64,000 nucleotides of DNA from Litorilinea aerophila (GTDB lineage Bacteria > Chloroflexota > Anaerolineae > Caldilineales > Caldilineaceae). The stretch spans positions 248,001 through 312,000 of the forward strand of contig NZ_VIGC02000002.1 of the NCBI RefSeq assembly GCF_006569185.2, written 5' to 3'. Within the stretch, counting starts at the first letter, position 1; every line of letters begins with the position of its first letter. Both the position numbers and the translations under genes were made by a program. The notes under the pieces were generated by a model that did not search any database, was not told where the DNA came from, and was given only the letters and a program-made list of their open reading frames with translations. Shown here in pieces: positions 9,976 to 19,005 of this stretch.

Positions 9976-10227
9976 ATGGACCTGTCCGCCATGGCCGACA
10001 TGACCGTGGATGAGGTGCTCCAGCGGTGGCCCCAGACGATCCCGATCTTCCTGGGCCGCTCCATGGCCTGCGTCGGCTGCCCCCTGGCGGCCTTTGAGAC
10101 GCTGGCCGATGTAGCCCAGGCCTACAACCTGGAGTTGACGCCCTTCCTGGCCCAGTTGCAGGCAGCCTCTTCCCAGGCAGGGGGTGCAGCCCACGCCTCT
10201 CAGGGCGGCCCCGATGCTCCAGGATAA
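9976..10227 (+). CDS. DUF1858-domain protein
   Basis: A small 83-residue protein. Residues 3-65 fit the DUF1858/ScdA-N-like helical domain found alone or fused to Fe-S and nitric-oxide-stress proteins: MTVDEVLQRWPQTIPIFLGR, then MACVGCPLAAFETLADVAQA with the conserved Cys-x2-Cys. The family is thought to take part in redox or Fe-S chemistry, but its activity is not defined. GGAGGAGG lies 6 nt before the ATG. It sits between a Crp-family regulator and a ferredoxin gene. The C-terminal tail (about 66-83) is Gly/Ala/Ser-rich and probably disordered. Confidence 0.8.
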   Translation: MDLSAMADMTVDEVLQRWPQTIPIFLGRSMACVGCPLAAFETLADVAQAYNLELTPFLAQLQAASSQAGGAAHASQGGPDAPG

Positions 10228-10336
10228 TGGGGCGCGAAGATCCTGGGCCACCGCTGGCGCCTGCCGCGGCGGTCGGCCATGGCGATTCAGGCAGGTGAAT
10301 GTCAGCACTTGTGCGAGCAGGTGAAAACAGTTTGGT

Positions 10337-10381
10337 TATCAGTCGTCAAGGTATCGGTCGTTAAGGTATCGGTCGTTAAGG
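10337..10381 (+). repeat. three tandem 15-bp repeats overlapping a ribosome-binding site
   Basis: TATCAGTCGTCAAGG, TATCGGTCGTTAAGG and TATCGGTCGTTAAGG stand head to tail. The AAGG of the third copy forms the Shine-Dalgarno sequence of the ferredoxin gene (ATG at 10391). They may be regulator sites or replication slippage. Confidence 0.8.
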
Positions 10382-10390
10382 AGCGGAACC

Positions 10391-10690
10391 ATGACCCATG
10401 TCATCACCAGCCTGTGCGTTCGTGATGGAGCCTGTGTGGAAGTCTGCCCGGTGGAGTGCATTGTCCCCGGGCCCAAGGACGATCCGGATTGGCCCTTCTT
10501 CTACATCGACCCGGACACCTGCATCGACTGCGGCGCCTGTGTGCCCGAATGTCCGGTGGAGGCCATCTTCCCGGAGGAGGATGTCCCCCCCGAATTTGAA
10601 GACGACATCGAACTGAACGCGGCCTTCTTCACAGACGGCCCCGGCTACTGGGACTTCGATCTGGAGGAGGAACGGGTCCGGGCGGAGTAG
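10391..10690 (+). CDS. FdxA-type ferredoxin with two Fe-S clusters
   Basis: A 99-residue acidic ferredoxin. The N-terminal group CVRDGACVEVCPVECI (C-x5-C-x3-CP) resembles the 3Fe-4S/4Fe-4S site of bacterial seven-iron ferredoxins. The second group CIDCGACVPECPVEAI is a standard [4Fe-4S] motif. The C-terminal third is strongly acidic (VPPEFEDDIEL, DFDLEEERV), as in other FdxA proteins. AAGGAG lies 7 nt before the ATG. Nearby regulators and the DUF1858 gene suggest a redox role, but the electron partner is not shown. Confidence 0.92.
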   Translation: MTHVITSLCVRDGACVEVCPVECIVPGPKDDPDWPFFYIDPDTCIDCGACVPECPVEAIFPEEDVPPEFEDDIELNAAFFTDGPGYWDFDLEEERVRAE

Positions 10691-10711
10691 CGGAGGCGGC
10701 CCCACCGGGCC

Positions 10712-11227
10712 TCAGGAGGAGGCGTCCAGCCGGTCTGTGGCTGGCGTCGCCGTCAGGGAGATGGGGCGGACATCAGGCGGGCAGGCGGGTGTGCGCTCCT
10801 GGATGCGAGCCGGGTCGAAGAAGGTCTGGAAAAGGCGGTTGATCTCCGCCAGGGCCTCCCGGCTGATGGAGTAGTAGATCCAGCGCGCGTCCTGCTCGTC
10901 CCGCTCCATCTCCACCAGACCGGCCCGCCGCAGCACGCCCAAGTGGTGGGAGATGAGGTTCGCCGGCATGTTCAGGGCATCCCCCAGTTCGCAGTTGCAC
11001 TGGACGCCCTGCATGAGCAGATTGATGATGGCCAGCCGGCGGGGCTCCGCGAGGACTTTCAGCCAGCGGGCCAGCTGGTCCAGGGGAACAGGCGCCGCGG
11101 TCTCCGCAACGCTCTCTGTGGCGGTGTCTGTAGCGGTGTCTGTAGCGGTGTCTGTAGCGCTTTCAGTGCTCGTTACCGCGGCAGCTCGCGGTGCGGTTTT
11201 TTCTGGGATCTTTTCATTCGTTAACAT
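10712..11227 (-). CDS. ArsR/SmtB-family repressor
   Basis: A 171-residue winged-helix regulator. The DNA-binding domain (about 47-135) contains LARWLKVLAEPRRLAIINLL, MPANLISHHLGVLRRAGLVE and a wing ARWIYYSI. A Cys-x-Cys in QCNCELGDAL sits where arsenic/cadmium-sensing members carry ELCVCD, so metal or metalloid sensing is possible. The N-terminal 40 residues are a low-complexity Thr/Ala/Asp/Glu tail encoded partly by three copies of a 12-bp repeat (about 11117-11160). A perfect-looking promoter puts the start of transcription at the ATG at 11227, so the message is probably leaderless. An in-frame ATG at 11245 lies inside that promoter and is rejected. Confidence 0.88.
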   Translation of the reverse strand: MLTNEKIPEKTAPRAAAVTSTESATDTATDTATDTATESVAETAAPVPLDQLARWLKVLAEPRRLAIINLLMQGVQCNCELGDALNMPANLISHHLGVLRRAGLVEMERDEQDARWIYYSISREALAEINRLFQTFFDPARIQERTPACPPDVRPISLTATPATDRLDASS

Positions 11228-11233
11228 AGGTGG

Positions 11234-11261
11234 ATTATACCCCATTGGCCCGGGGCGTCAA
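11234..11261 (-). promoter_or_regulatory. consensus promoter of arsR-family gene
   Basis: On the minus strand TTGACG (11256-11261), a 16-nt spacer and TATAAT (11234-11239). The ATG lies 6 nt after the -10 box. The -35 box overlaps the stop codon of the upstream histidine kinase gene. Confidence 0.8.
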
Positions 11262-12739
11262 AGGCGTCCGGCAGGCAGGGGCAGGGCCACGTAGATGGCC
11301 GTGCCGTCCGGGCTGCTTTCGATCTCCAGGGTTCCTCCCACCAGCTCAGCCCGTTCTGTCATGCCATGGATGCCCACGCTGCGGCCCTCCCGTTGGGCCG
11401 CCACCGGGTCGAAGCCATGGCCGTCATCCTCCACAATGGCCTGCACATGGTCGCTGCGCTGCTGGATCAGGACGCTGAGGGTGCTACAGCCGCTGTGTCG
11501 GGCCGCGTTGGTCATGGCCTCCTGAAGGATGCGGTACAGAATGATTTCGTGGGTGGGCGGCAAGCGATGGCCCAGGGCGACGTGGAGGTCCACCTGAATG
11601 TCCGGGTACAGCTGTTGAAACTCGCCCACATAGCGCTCCAGGGCCGCCTCCAGCCCCAGGTCGTCCAGCACGCTGGGGCGAAGCTGGCGACTCAACAGCC
11701 GCACTTCCTCCAGGGTCTGGGCCGCCATCTGTCGCAAGGCCTCCGTCCGCTGGCGGATCTGGGCCGGATCGTCCAGCTGGGCGATCACCTTCATCCCCAC
11801 CATCAACGAAGAGAGTGCCTGGCCGACCCCATCGTGGAGCTCCCGGGAGATGCGCTTCCGCTCCTCCTCCTGGGCGGTGATCAGCTGTTCCAGCAGACGG
11901 CTGCGGGCTGCGTCCTTCTCCACAATAGCCTGGCGGCTGACCTCCAGGTCCTGCACCATCTGGTTGAACGCATCGGCCAGAGCGCCGATCTCATCGTCGG
12001 CCCAGTGGGGCGCCCGGGCCTGCAGGTTGCCCCGGCCCACCTCCTGGGTGCTTTCCACCAGCTGCAGGATGGGCTGGGTCAGTAGCCAGGTCAGAAAGAG
12101 CGCGGCCAGAATGCCGGCCACCGCCACGGCCAGGGTGGTCAACAACATCTGGCCGGTGACGGTGTTGACCACGCTGTGGAGCCGGGTCTCGGTCAGGCCC
12201 AGGTGGAGCACGCCGGCCCGCCCCTCGAAGATCGGGGCAGCGAAGTCATGGATGATCCCCTGGCTGCTGTCAAAACGGGTCACCAGGATGCCGTCCGCCG
12301 GATTCTGGGGGTCGGGCAGGGAGAGCAGGGCCACGGGAAAACCGTCGCTGCCAAAGGTGTGTGCCAGGACCTGTCCCTCCCGGTCGCGCACAAAGCCGTA
12401 CAGGGCATCCGGGTGGTTGGCCACCGTCTCCTTCAACAGCTGGTGCAGCCCGTAGAGGTCGTTCAGCAGGAGGGGATCCACGCTGCGGGCGGCCAGATCG
12501 CTGGCCACCGAGCGGCCCCGGCTGTCCAGCTCCGCAAAGAAGACCCGTTCCATCACCGAGCGTACCTGCCAGGTTACCCCCAACCCCAGGGCCACGGTGA
12601 GGGCCAGCACAATCCCCATGATCTTGGTGCGAATGCTCACCCCGCCCAGGACGGTCCAGGCCCGGCCCAGCCAGGTGCTCATCTCGGGCAAAGGCAGTCT
12701 GGTCTGGCGCAGGGAGACCAGGGGCCTACTCTTCTCCAA
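11258..12739 (-). CDS. membrane sensor histidine kinase, HisKA_3 (NarX/DegS-like) class
   Basis: A 493-residue kinase: transmembrane helix (about 38-55), extracytoplasmic sensor (about 56-190), second helix (about 195-215), HAMP, then HisKA_3 with the phosphorylated His in [19 protein letters not shown] and an HATPase domain ([26 protein letters not shown]). The TTG at 12739 is preferred because GGGAGG lies 6 nt upstream; the first in-frame ATG (12682) has no ribosome-binding site. This start overlaps the stop of the PhnD-like lipoprotein gene by 14 nt, so the two are co-translated. The pair looks like TtrS divided into a separate ligand-binding protein and kinase. Confidence 0.88.
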   Translation of the reverse strand: MEKSRPLVSLRQTRLPLPEMSTWLGRAWTVLGGVSIRTKIMGIVLALTVALGLGVTWQVRSVMERVFFAELDSRGRSVASDLAARSVDPLLLNDLYGLHQLLKETVANHPDALYGFVRDREGQVLAHTFGSDGFPVALLSLPDPQNPADGILVTRFDSSQGIIHDFAAPIFEGRAGVLHLGLTETRLHSVVNTVTGQMLLTTLAVAVAGILAALFLTWLLTQPILQLVESTQEVGRGNLQARAPHWADDEIGALADAFNQMVQDLEVSRQAIVEKDAARSRLLEQLITAQEEERKRISRELHDGVGQALSSLMVGMKVIAQLDDPAQIRQRTEALRQMAAQTLEEVRLLSRQLRPSVLDDLGLEAALERYVGEFQQLYPDIQVDLHVALGHRLPPTHEIILYRILQEAMTNAARHSGCSTLSVLIQQRSDHVQAIVEDDGHGFDPVAAQREGRSVGIHGMTERAELVGGTLEIESSPDGTAIYVALPLPAGRL

Positions 12740-13670
12740 GGCGCACCTCCCGATAAATGGCCCGCACGGCATCGTAGGCAACATCCTCGATAGGAACGAA
12801 GCGGTCGATGTTCAGGGCCTGTAGAATGGCCCGGCCCTCTGGATCCTGGTGCATGGTCAGGAGGAGTTCCTGGAGCAGGGCCTTCTGCCGGGGCAACATC
12901 CCCGGGGGCACTACCACGGGCGGGATGGCGAAGGGCTCCGAGCGCTGGAGCACCCGGATCCGGGCTGCCAGCTCTGGTTGGCGGCGCAACGCGTAGTCCA
13001 GGACCAGGCTGTCCACGGCCGCGGCGTCGGCGATGCCTTCGGCCACGGCCTCAATGGCCCGGTCGTGGCTGTAGGTGAAGAAGGTCCGCCGGAAAAATGT
13101 CTCGGGCCTCTCGCCCATCTGCTGCAGCCGGAAGGTCGGGTAGACACGTCCGCTGAAGCTCATGGGATCGGGGAAGGCGAAGGTGGCTCCCCGCAGGTCC
13201 GCCAGGGTTTGGGCCGGGCTGGTCGCGGGCACGATGAGGACAGAATGGTAGACGGTCTGCCCCTGGATGACCGGCGCGGCCAGCAGCTCCATGCCGAAGT
13301 GGTCGTGGCCTTCTACATAGGCGCTGGTGCAGACCAGCCCCAGGTCCACCTCCTGCTCGGCCAGCAACTGGTTCACCTCGGCGTACGTCTTGCGCTGGAT
13401 CAACTGAGCCGGGCGCCCCAGGCGCTGCCCCAGATAGCGCACCAATGCCCCGTAGCTCTCCGCGTTGCCCTGGGGGGAAATGATGGCCGCCACCGCGACG
13501 CGCAGGGGGGTGACCTCGGCCGTGGCCATGGGCAAGGGCCGCCGAACCTCCAGATCCAGATAGGGCAGGGGCTCAGCCCGGGCCGCGCGACAGCCCGCCA
13601 GCCCCAGCATGAGCAAAGGAACCAGCCAGCGTAGAAGCCAGCCAGGCGGACGAACAGTTTGAGCGCTCAT
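12726..13670 (-). CDS. PhnD-like periplasmic-binding lipoprotein, probable sensor partner
   Basis: A 314-residue lipoprotein: signal peptide with lipobox LAGC (lipidated C27), then a type 2 periplasmic-binding fold of the phosphate/phosphite/phosphonate group (PhnD), with [42 protein letters not shown] and [20 protein letters not shown]. No ABC permease or ATPase is nearby. Instead a histidine kinase follows with overlapping ends, so the protein probably presents a ligand to that kinase. The sensor domain of the tetrathionate kinase TtrS is related to PhnD, which fits the TtrA-like operon nearby. GGAGAAGACCG precedes the ATG. The ligand is inferred, not shown. Confidence 0.88.
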   Translation of the reverse strand: MSAQTVRPPGWLLRWLVPLLMLGLAGCRAARAEPLPYLDLEVRRPLPMATAEVTPLRVAVAAIISPQGNAESYGALVRYLGQRLGRPAQLIQRKTYAEVNQLLAEQEVDLGLVCTSAYVEGHDHFGMELLAAPVIQGQTVYHSVLIVPATSPAQTLADLRGATFAFPDPMSFSGRVYPTFRLQQMGERPETFFRRTFFTYSHDRAIEAVAEGIADAAAVDSLVLDYALRRQPELAARIRVLQRSEPFAIPPVVVPPGMLPRQKALLQELLLTMHQDPEGRAILQALNIDRFVPIEDVAYDAVRAIYREVRLGEE

Positions 13671-13771
13671 CGGTCTTCTCCAGAGGTGGACATCAAGGGC
13701 ACCGCTCCTGCCTTCTGGGCCCTCCCTTTGTGGCTTAATCTTATCACATTCAGGACGGCGCCGCATCGGTG

Positions 13772-13840
13772 GTGCGCATCCGCAGATGCGCACTCCTCGA
13801 AAGGACAACCACGACGCGGCGTCGGCATCCGCAGATGCCG
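13772..13840. repeat. two hairpins with shared GCATC-CGCA-GATGC core
   Basis: GTGCGCATC/GATGCGCAC (13772-13780, 13785-13793) and CGGCATC/GATGCCG (13823-13829, 13834-13840), both with the loop CGCA. A related perfect palindrome is at 59354-59377. The whole gap 13671-14173 holds no gene. Confidence 0.7.
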
Positions 13841-13855
13841 GGCTGAATCTGCGCC

Positions 13856-13906
13856 TTTTTTCAGGACAGGATGCTCACGCCGACCACGGGCAGCCATCAT
13901 GAAATG
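13856..13906. repeat. dispersed intergenic repeat, copy 2
   Basis: T-run, then TCAGGACAGGATGCTC and GCAGCCAT, aligning with 2018-2070. Confidence 0.5.
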
Positions 13907-14004
13907 GCGAATCTGTGTTCATCGGTGCAATCTGTGGTTTTTACAGCAGATTCCTCGATTCCTCGAATGGGATTGCAGAATCCCTGAACCTCGTGCTATG
14001 CTAC

Positions 14005-14100
14005 TACAGTCTGGCGTAAATACCACAGCAGAAATTCCGGGTGCCCTCTGGGCGCACTCCCTCTGGTGGAAACCATCGGCGAATTTCTGCCGGGATTGAC
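14005..14100 (+). repeat. about 95-nt structured dispersed repeat, copy B
   Basis: Starts CAGTCTGGCGTAAATACCAC and ends GCCGGGATT. Differs from copy A at only scattered positions and keeps the closing stem except for one base. It lies 74 nt before the RibD-like gene, in the same direction. Confidence 0.85.
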
Positions 14101-14173
14101 TACCCATGTTCACCCGCCAGCCTTACATGGAAGCCAGGCCGACGTGATGTCATCTACTCCCCAGGAGTTGTCC

Positions 14174-14995
14174 ATGGACACCTTGCGTCAGCTCTACCCG
14201 GAATGCCGCAGCGTTCCCTTTACTGGTGCGTACCTGGCCCACGACCTGCGCAGCCGATCGGCCTCCTCCGAACGCCCATTCTTCTACGCCAATTTCGTGG
14301 TCAGCCTGGACGGCCGCATCGCCATCCCAGACGAAGACGGCAAGGGGCTCGCGGTTCCCAAGGCCATCGCCAATGACCGGGACTGGCAGCTCTTCCAGGA
14401 GCTGGCTGCCCAGGCGGACCTCATCATCACCACAGGGCGCTACCTGCGAGACCGGGCCCAGGGCCGCGGCCAGGAGATCCTCCAGGTGGACGATCCCCGT
14501 TATGCCTACCTGCGCACCTGGCGAGCCGAACAGGGGCTGAAGCCCCACCCGGATCTGGCCATCATCAGCAACAGCCTGCGCTTTCCCATCCCCGACGTCC
14601 TGACCGCCGGTGGCCGCCGGGTCCTGATCTTTACCGGGGCCGATCCGGATCCGGAACGGGTGAAGGAGCTCGAAGCCCAGGCCGGCCAGGTGATCGTGGC
14701 CGGCGGCGAACGGGTGGAGGGGCAGGTACTGGCCCAGCAGTTGAAGGACCAGGGCTACCGAACCATTTATTCCTCAGCCGGCCCCAAAATCCTACATATG
14801 TTGCTGGATGGCGGGGTGCTCGATCGATTATACTTGACCTTTGCCAGCCGACTTCTGGCCGGCGACCCCTTCGCCGCCGTGGTGGATGGCCCCCGGTTTC
14901 CAAAGGCGATAGACGCACGCCTCCACACCCTCTATCTGGATACAGAAGGGTTGGAGGGCCTGGGTCAACTCTTCGCCTGTTACGAAATTCTCTGA
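14174..14995 (+). CDS. RibD C-terminal-domain (dihydrofolate reductase-fold) reductase
   Basis: A 273-residue single-domain protein with the RibD-C/DHFR-like fold, which in riboflavin synthesis reduces a pyrimidine intermediate with NADPH. Family signs are FFYANFVVSLDGRIAI near residue 35, DLIITTGRYLRDRA and SAGPKILHMLLDGGVLDRLYLTF. The deaminase domain of full RibD is missing, so it may be a stand-alone reductase with an unknown substrate. The ATG at 14174 has AGGAG 6 nt upstream and is preferred over 14147. The next gene is a sensor kinase 39 nt away, with no other riboflavin gene nearby. Confidence 0.82.
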   Translation: MDTLRQLYPECRSVPFTGAYLAHDLRSRSASSERPFFYANFVVSLDGRIAIPDEDGKGLAVPKAIANDRDWQLFQELAAQADLIITTGRYLRDRAQGRGQEILQVDDPRYAYLRTWRAEQGLKPHPDLAIISNSLRFPIPDVLTAGGRRVLIFTGADPDPERVKELEAQAGQVIVAGGERVEGQVLAQQLKDQGYRTIYSSAGPKILHMLLDGGVLDRLYLTFASRLLAGDPFAAVVDGPRFPKAIDARLHTLYLDTEGLEGLGQLFACYEIL

Positions 14996-15034
14996 CAGAA
15001 CGGCTTCACGCGCTCCAGGAGTCAAGCCAACCCG

Positions 15035-18000
15035 ATGGTCCAGGCCGATCCCAAAATCCTGGTAATCAACGCCAATCCATCTTCCCTCTCTACCATCCAG
15101 GCGGGGATCCAGACCCTCTACCCCCGAGCACGGGTAGAACCGGTCCTGGATGGTCAGGCCGTTCTCCAGGCCGCCGCGGATCTTCGACCGGATGTGGCCA
15201 TCATCGACGATCAGCCCGGGGGAGCGGACCTGCTGGCATCGATCCGATTGCTCAGGGACCACAGCCCTCGCCTCCCCATTGTCGTCCTGATCCGGCTGGA
15301 GCAGGAAGCGCTGGCCGACGCCACCCTGGCAGCCGGCGCCGACGATTATCTGCTCAAAACGCCCCTGGTCTATCGCCGCCTGCCAAAGGTAGTTGCCGTC
15401 AACCTGGAACGGCAGACCCAGCGACAACAGCTGGCCAGCAGCCAGGAGCGCTATCAGCAGCTCTTTGCCAGCGTCCCCGTGGGCCTCTTCCGCTGTGGCG
15501 AGGGGGCCAGGATGGTGGCCGTCAACCCGGCGCTGGCGGAGATCCTGGGCGCGCCGGGGCCATCCCAGCTCCTGGGCCACTGTCTGGTGGACTTCTTCGT
15601 GGACTCCGCCCTGGCAGCCCAGTGGCAGGACCAGCTGGCCCAGCCGGGGGCCGAAGGCCGTTTCGAAGGGGAGTTCCGCCGCCTGGACGGCCAGACCCTC
15701 TGGGTGCGCATTCAGGCCCGCAAGATCGCCGACCCGGTCAACGGGAACCATTACTGCGAAGGCAGCCTGGAGGACATCAGCAAGCAACGCCAGGCCCAGC
15801 AGGCGCTGCGCGCGTCGGAAGAAAAGCTGCGTCTCATCTTTGAGCACGCGTTCGACGGCATCAGCATCTACGAAGAGCTGCCCGAGAGCGGTTCCCGCCG
15901 CCTGCTGGAATGCAACGAACGCTACGCGGAGATGGCGGGCCGAAGCAAGGAGGAGCTGCTGGCCCTGGGCAACACCTCCCTGCTCCATCGCAAGGTGAGC
16001 CGCCGCTTCAGCCGGGCTGAGAACTTGATCATCCGCCAGCATCAACTCCGCTATCGGGGCCTCTTCTCCTGGATTCGCCCCGACGGCAAGGAAAACGTCA
16101 TCGAGTACTCTGCCGCGCCCATCAACCTGGATGGCCGCCCCCTGACCATCGGCATCGACCGGGACATCACCGAACGCATCCGGGCCCAGGAAGAGATCCA
16201 GCGCCGGGCCGCTCACCTGGAAGCCCTCAATGGGGTCATCGCGGCAGGAGCCATGGCCCGGGCGCCGCGGGAGCTGATGGAGCAGACCGCGCGCCAGCTG
16301 TCCAGGGCCCTGCAGGCCGACCGGGTCCTCCTGTGGGTGGGCAACGAGATGGTCGCCGAAGGGATCGAGCTGGAAGCCGCGCAGGCATGGCAGGCCCGGC
16401 TCGCGCCGGTGCTCTCCACCGGAGTCCAGCGCATTGCCGGCGAGGTTGGGGAGGACGAGCGAAGCAGCCGGCGGGACACGCTGCTCGCGCCCATCACCCA
16501 CGAGGGCCGCGTTTTGGGCGGCATCCTGGCCCGGGCGGTGGATGTGGATGCCTGGCCCCACGATGCCGAGACCCTGGCCCAGGCGGTGGGTAAGGAGGTA
16601 GGCGCCGCCCTGGAGCGCCTCTACTTGTTGGATCAGGTCCAGACCCAGGCCCGGCGACTCCAGATGCTCATGGACGCCTCGCCGGATGGCCTCCTTTTCC
16701 TGGATCCGGAATGGCGGGTGGTGGTGGCCAACAGCGCGGCAGAACAGGCCCTGCAGCGGTTGGGGCAGATGCCGTCCCAGACACCCCTGACCCACCTGGG
16801 GCCCATCCCGTTGGAAGTACTGCTAACCGCTTCCTCCCCAGGCGAAATCCAGGAGATCCACCAGCCCGAGGGCACCATCTACGAAGTCAGTGCCCGTCCC
16901 GTCCACACCCAACAGCAAGAGCAGGGGTGGCTACTCCAGATCCGAGATGTAACCCGGGAACGAGAACGCCAGCAGCAGAGCGAACAGCAGGGGCGGCTGG
17001 CCGCGGTGGGGCAGCTGGCGGCCGGGATTGCCCACGACTTCAACAACATTCTGGCGGTCATCCTGCTCCTGGCCCAGTTGCTGGAAGCCGAGTTGTCCAT
17101 GCCTGAAAAGAGCCGGCGCCGGCTGGAGAACATCATCCGCCAGGCTCAGCACGCGTCCAACCTGATCCATCAGATCCTGGACTTCAGCCGCCGGTCGGTC
17201 CTGAAGCGTACCACCGATGATTTCAGTGCGGTGGTGGCAGAGACGGCGGAGTTGCTGCGGCGAACCCTGGCCAGCAACATCCAGGTGGTGGACAGCTACC
17301 AGGCGGCGGATTTCACCATGGAAGCCGATTTTACCCGGCTCAAACAGGTGTTGATGAACCTGGCGGTGAACGCACGAGATGCCATGGCATCGGGTGGCAC
17401 CCTCACCTTTACACTGGAACGGCTGTGTGTCCAACCGAACGAACAGCCCCCGGTGGCCGGCCTATCAGCCGGGGAGTGGATCCGGCTGACGGTGACCGAC
17501 ACGGGCGAGGGCATGTCTGCGGAGGTATTGCCCCACATCTTTGAGCCTTTCTTCACCACCAAGGAGGTAGGCCAGGGGACCGGCCTGGGGCTTTCCCAGG
17601 TGTATGGGATTGTCAAGCAGCACGGCGGCGAGATCGCCGTGGAAAGTCGCCCGGGGCAGGGAGCCCGGTTCGACATCTACCTGCCGGCCCTGCCGGCCCC
17701 GAAGATGGGGGAGACCATCTCCGAGCCGACGGAGACTGTCCAGGGGCGGAGTCATACCCTGCTGCTGGTGGAAGATGAGGAGCTGCTGCGGGAGGCCCTG
17801 GCTGAGGTATTTCAGTCGTACGGGTACCAGGTGCTGACTGCGTCCGGCGGTGCGGAAGCCCTGGAAAAGTACGAACAGGTCAACGGCCAGGTGGACCTGG
17901 TCATCAGCGACATGGCTATGTTGGGCATGAATGGCATCGAACTGCACCGGGCCCTGCAGCAACGGGCGCCCGCCATCCGCACCATCATCATCAGCGGTCA

Positions 18001-18133
18001 CCCATCCCAGCGGCAACAGGTGGACTGGCGGCAGTTGGGCATCCGGGCATGGCTCCAGAAGCCGGTGAGCGTTGGCGAGCTGATGGAGCAGGTCCACAAG
18101 GTGCTGGAAACGGTCAGCCCTTCAGGCCGGTAG
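15035..18133 (+). CDS. hybrid histidine kinase: receiver-PAS-PAS-GAF-PAS-HisKA-HATPase-receiver
   Basis: A soluble 1032-residue hybrid kinase with no transmembrane segment. In order: receiver-like domain (about 5-125; aspartates in DVAIIDDQPG, Lys in DDYLLKTP), PAS (about 138-255), PAS (265-385), GAF (395-535), PAS (540-640), HisKA with GQLAAGIAHDFNNILAV near 665, HATPase with GTGLGLSQVYGIVKQHGG near 850, and a C-terminal receiver (about 905-1025; TLLLVEDEE, LVISDMAMLGMNG). The FNN after the His is typical of the kinase class with terminal receivers. An AGGAG lies 13 nt before the ATG, which is long. It follows the RibD-like gene and its end overlaps the convergent permease gene by 20 nt. The signal is unknown. 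Confidence 0.9.
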   Translation: MVQADPKILVINANPSSLSTIQAGIQTLYPRARVEPVLDGQAVLQAAADLRPDVAIIDDQPGGADLLASIRLLRDHSPRLPIVVLIRLEQEALADATLAAGADDYLLKTPLVYRRLPKVVAVNLERQTQRQQLASSQERYQQLFASVPVGLFRCGEGARMVAVNPALAEILGAPGPSQLLGHCLVDFFVDSALAAQWQDQLAQPGAEGRFEGEFRRLDGQTLWVRIQARKIADPVNGNHYCEGSLEDISKQRQAQQALRASEEKLRLIFEHAFDGISIYEELPESGSRRLLECNERYAEMAGRSKEELLALGNTSLLHRKVSRRFSRAENLIIRQHQLRYRGLFSWIRPDGKENVIEYSAAPINLDGRPLTIGIDRDITERIRAQEEIQRRAAHLEALNGVIAAGAMARAPRELMEQTARQLSRALQADRVLLWVGNEMVAEGIELEAAQAWQARLAPVLSTGVQRIAGEVGEDERSSRRDTLLAPITHEGRVLGGILARAVDVDAWPHDAETLAQAVGKEVGAALERLYLLDQVQTQARRLQMLMDASPDGLLFLDPEWRVVVANSAAEQALQRLGQMPSQTPLTHLGPIPLEVLLTASSPGEIQEIHQPEGTIYEVSARPVHTQQQEQGWLLQIRDVTRERERQQQSEQQGRLAAVGQLAAGIAHDFNNILAVILLLAQLLEAELSMPEKSRRRLENIIRQAQHASNLIHQILDFSRRSVLKRTTDDFSAVVAETAELLRRTLASNIQVVDSYQAADFTMEADFTRLKQVLMNLAVNARDAMASGGTLTFTLERLCVQPNEQPPVAGLSAGEWIRLTVTDTGEGMSAEVLPHIFEPFFTTKEVGQGTGLGLSQVYGIVKQHGGEIAVESRPGQGARFDIYLPALPAPKMGETISEPTETVQGRSHTLLLVEDEELLREALAEVFQSYGYQVLTASGGAEALEKYEQVNGQVDLVISDMAMLGMNGIELHRALQQRAPAIRTIIISGHPSQRQQVDWRQLGIRAWLQKPVSVGELMEQVHKVLETVSPSGR

Positions 18134-19004
18134 TGGCCAAACCGCGCACCAGGAAGCGCTGGGCGTAGAGGAAAAGGGCAATGACCGGGACGGTGACCAT
18201 GACCGACGCGGCCATGAGTTCAGCCCATTGGGTGCCAAACTCCTGATTGAAGGCAGCAAGGCCTAGTTGAAGGGTCTTCATCTGATCTTCCTTCACCACC
18301 ACCAGGGGCCACAAGAAATCGTTCCATGTCCAAAGAAACGAAAAGAGCCCCATGGTTCCAATCACCGGCTTGGAATTGGGTACCAGGATGCGCCAGAAGA
18401 AGCCGGCGTGGGAACAGCCGTCGATGAGGGCAGCATCTTCAATTTCGCGCGGGAAGCTCTGGAAAAACTGCCTGAAAATGAATACCCCGTATACTGAAAT
18501 CAGTCCGGGGAAAATCAGCCCGGGATAGCTGTTGAGCAGGCCGATCCCCCCTTGCCCAAACAGATCGTTGCCACCGGCCAGGGGAAAGCGACGGATCAGC
18601 AAGAAGATAGGCAGCACCAGAACTTCAAAGGGAACCATCATGGTGATAAGGAGGGCAAAAAACAGCGCATGACGGCCGGGAAATTCCAGCCGGGCAAAAA
18701 CATAGCCGGCCATCGCGCCCAGAAGGATCTGGCCAGCCACGTCGGCAACAGTCACGAAGGTTGTATTCCGAAAAAGACGGCCCATATCGATGGCATGATA
18801 AGCATCGGCGTAGTTTGCCCAGTCGAACTGGCTTGGGATCCAGCGTGGGGTGATGCCGAAAATTTCCGCATCCACTTTGACCGAAGTCAACACCATCCAG
18901 ACGAATGGCAGAATCATGACAAGTGCGCCAAGAGTCAACAGCAAATAGACGAACAGCAACGTTAAGCGGAATTCCTGCCGTCTGTTTGTCAGCAATGGGG
19001 CCAT
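18114..19004 (-). CDS. sugar ABC transporter permease, MalG/UgpE type
   Basis: A 296-residue inner-membrane permease with about six helices. The coupling motif that binds the ATPase is REIEDAALIDGCSHAGFFWRILVPNSKP (EAA loop, near 195-222). It works with the permease immediately upstream (1 nt between genes) and the binding protein at 20059. No ATPase gene is near, so a shared MsiK/MalK-like ATPase elsewhere is likely, as is common for such transporters. It ends with the LATTGLKG tail typical of the MalG subfamily. Confidence 0.92.
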   Translation of the reverse strand: MAPLLTNRRQEFRLTLLFVYLLLTLGALVMILPFVWMVLTSVKVDAEIFGITPRWIPSQFDWANYADAYHAIDMGRLFRNTTFVTVADVAGQILLGAMAGYVFARLEFPGRHALFFALLITMMVPFEVLVLPIFLLIRRFPLAGGNDLFGQGGIGLLNSYPGLIFPGLISVYGVFIFRQFFQSFPREIEDAALIDGCSHAGFFWRILVPNSKPVIGTMGLFSFLWTWNDFLWPLVVVKEDQMKTLQLGLAAFNQEFGTQWAELMAASVMVTVPVIALFLYAQRFLVRGLATTGLKG

Positions 19005-19005
19005 C

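Noticed and set aside
12726-13670. Phosphonate ABC transporter binding protein
   Set aside because: No permease or ATPase genes adjoin; instead it overlaps a histidine kinase gene.
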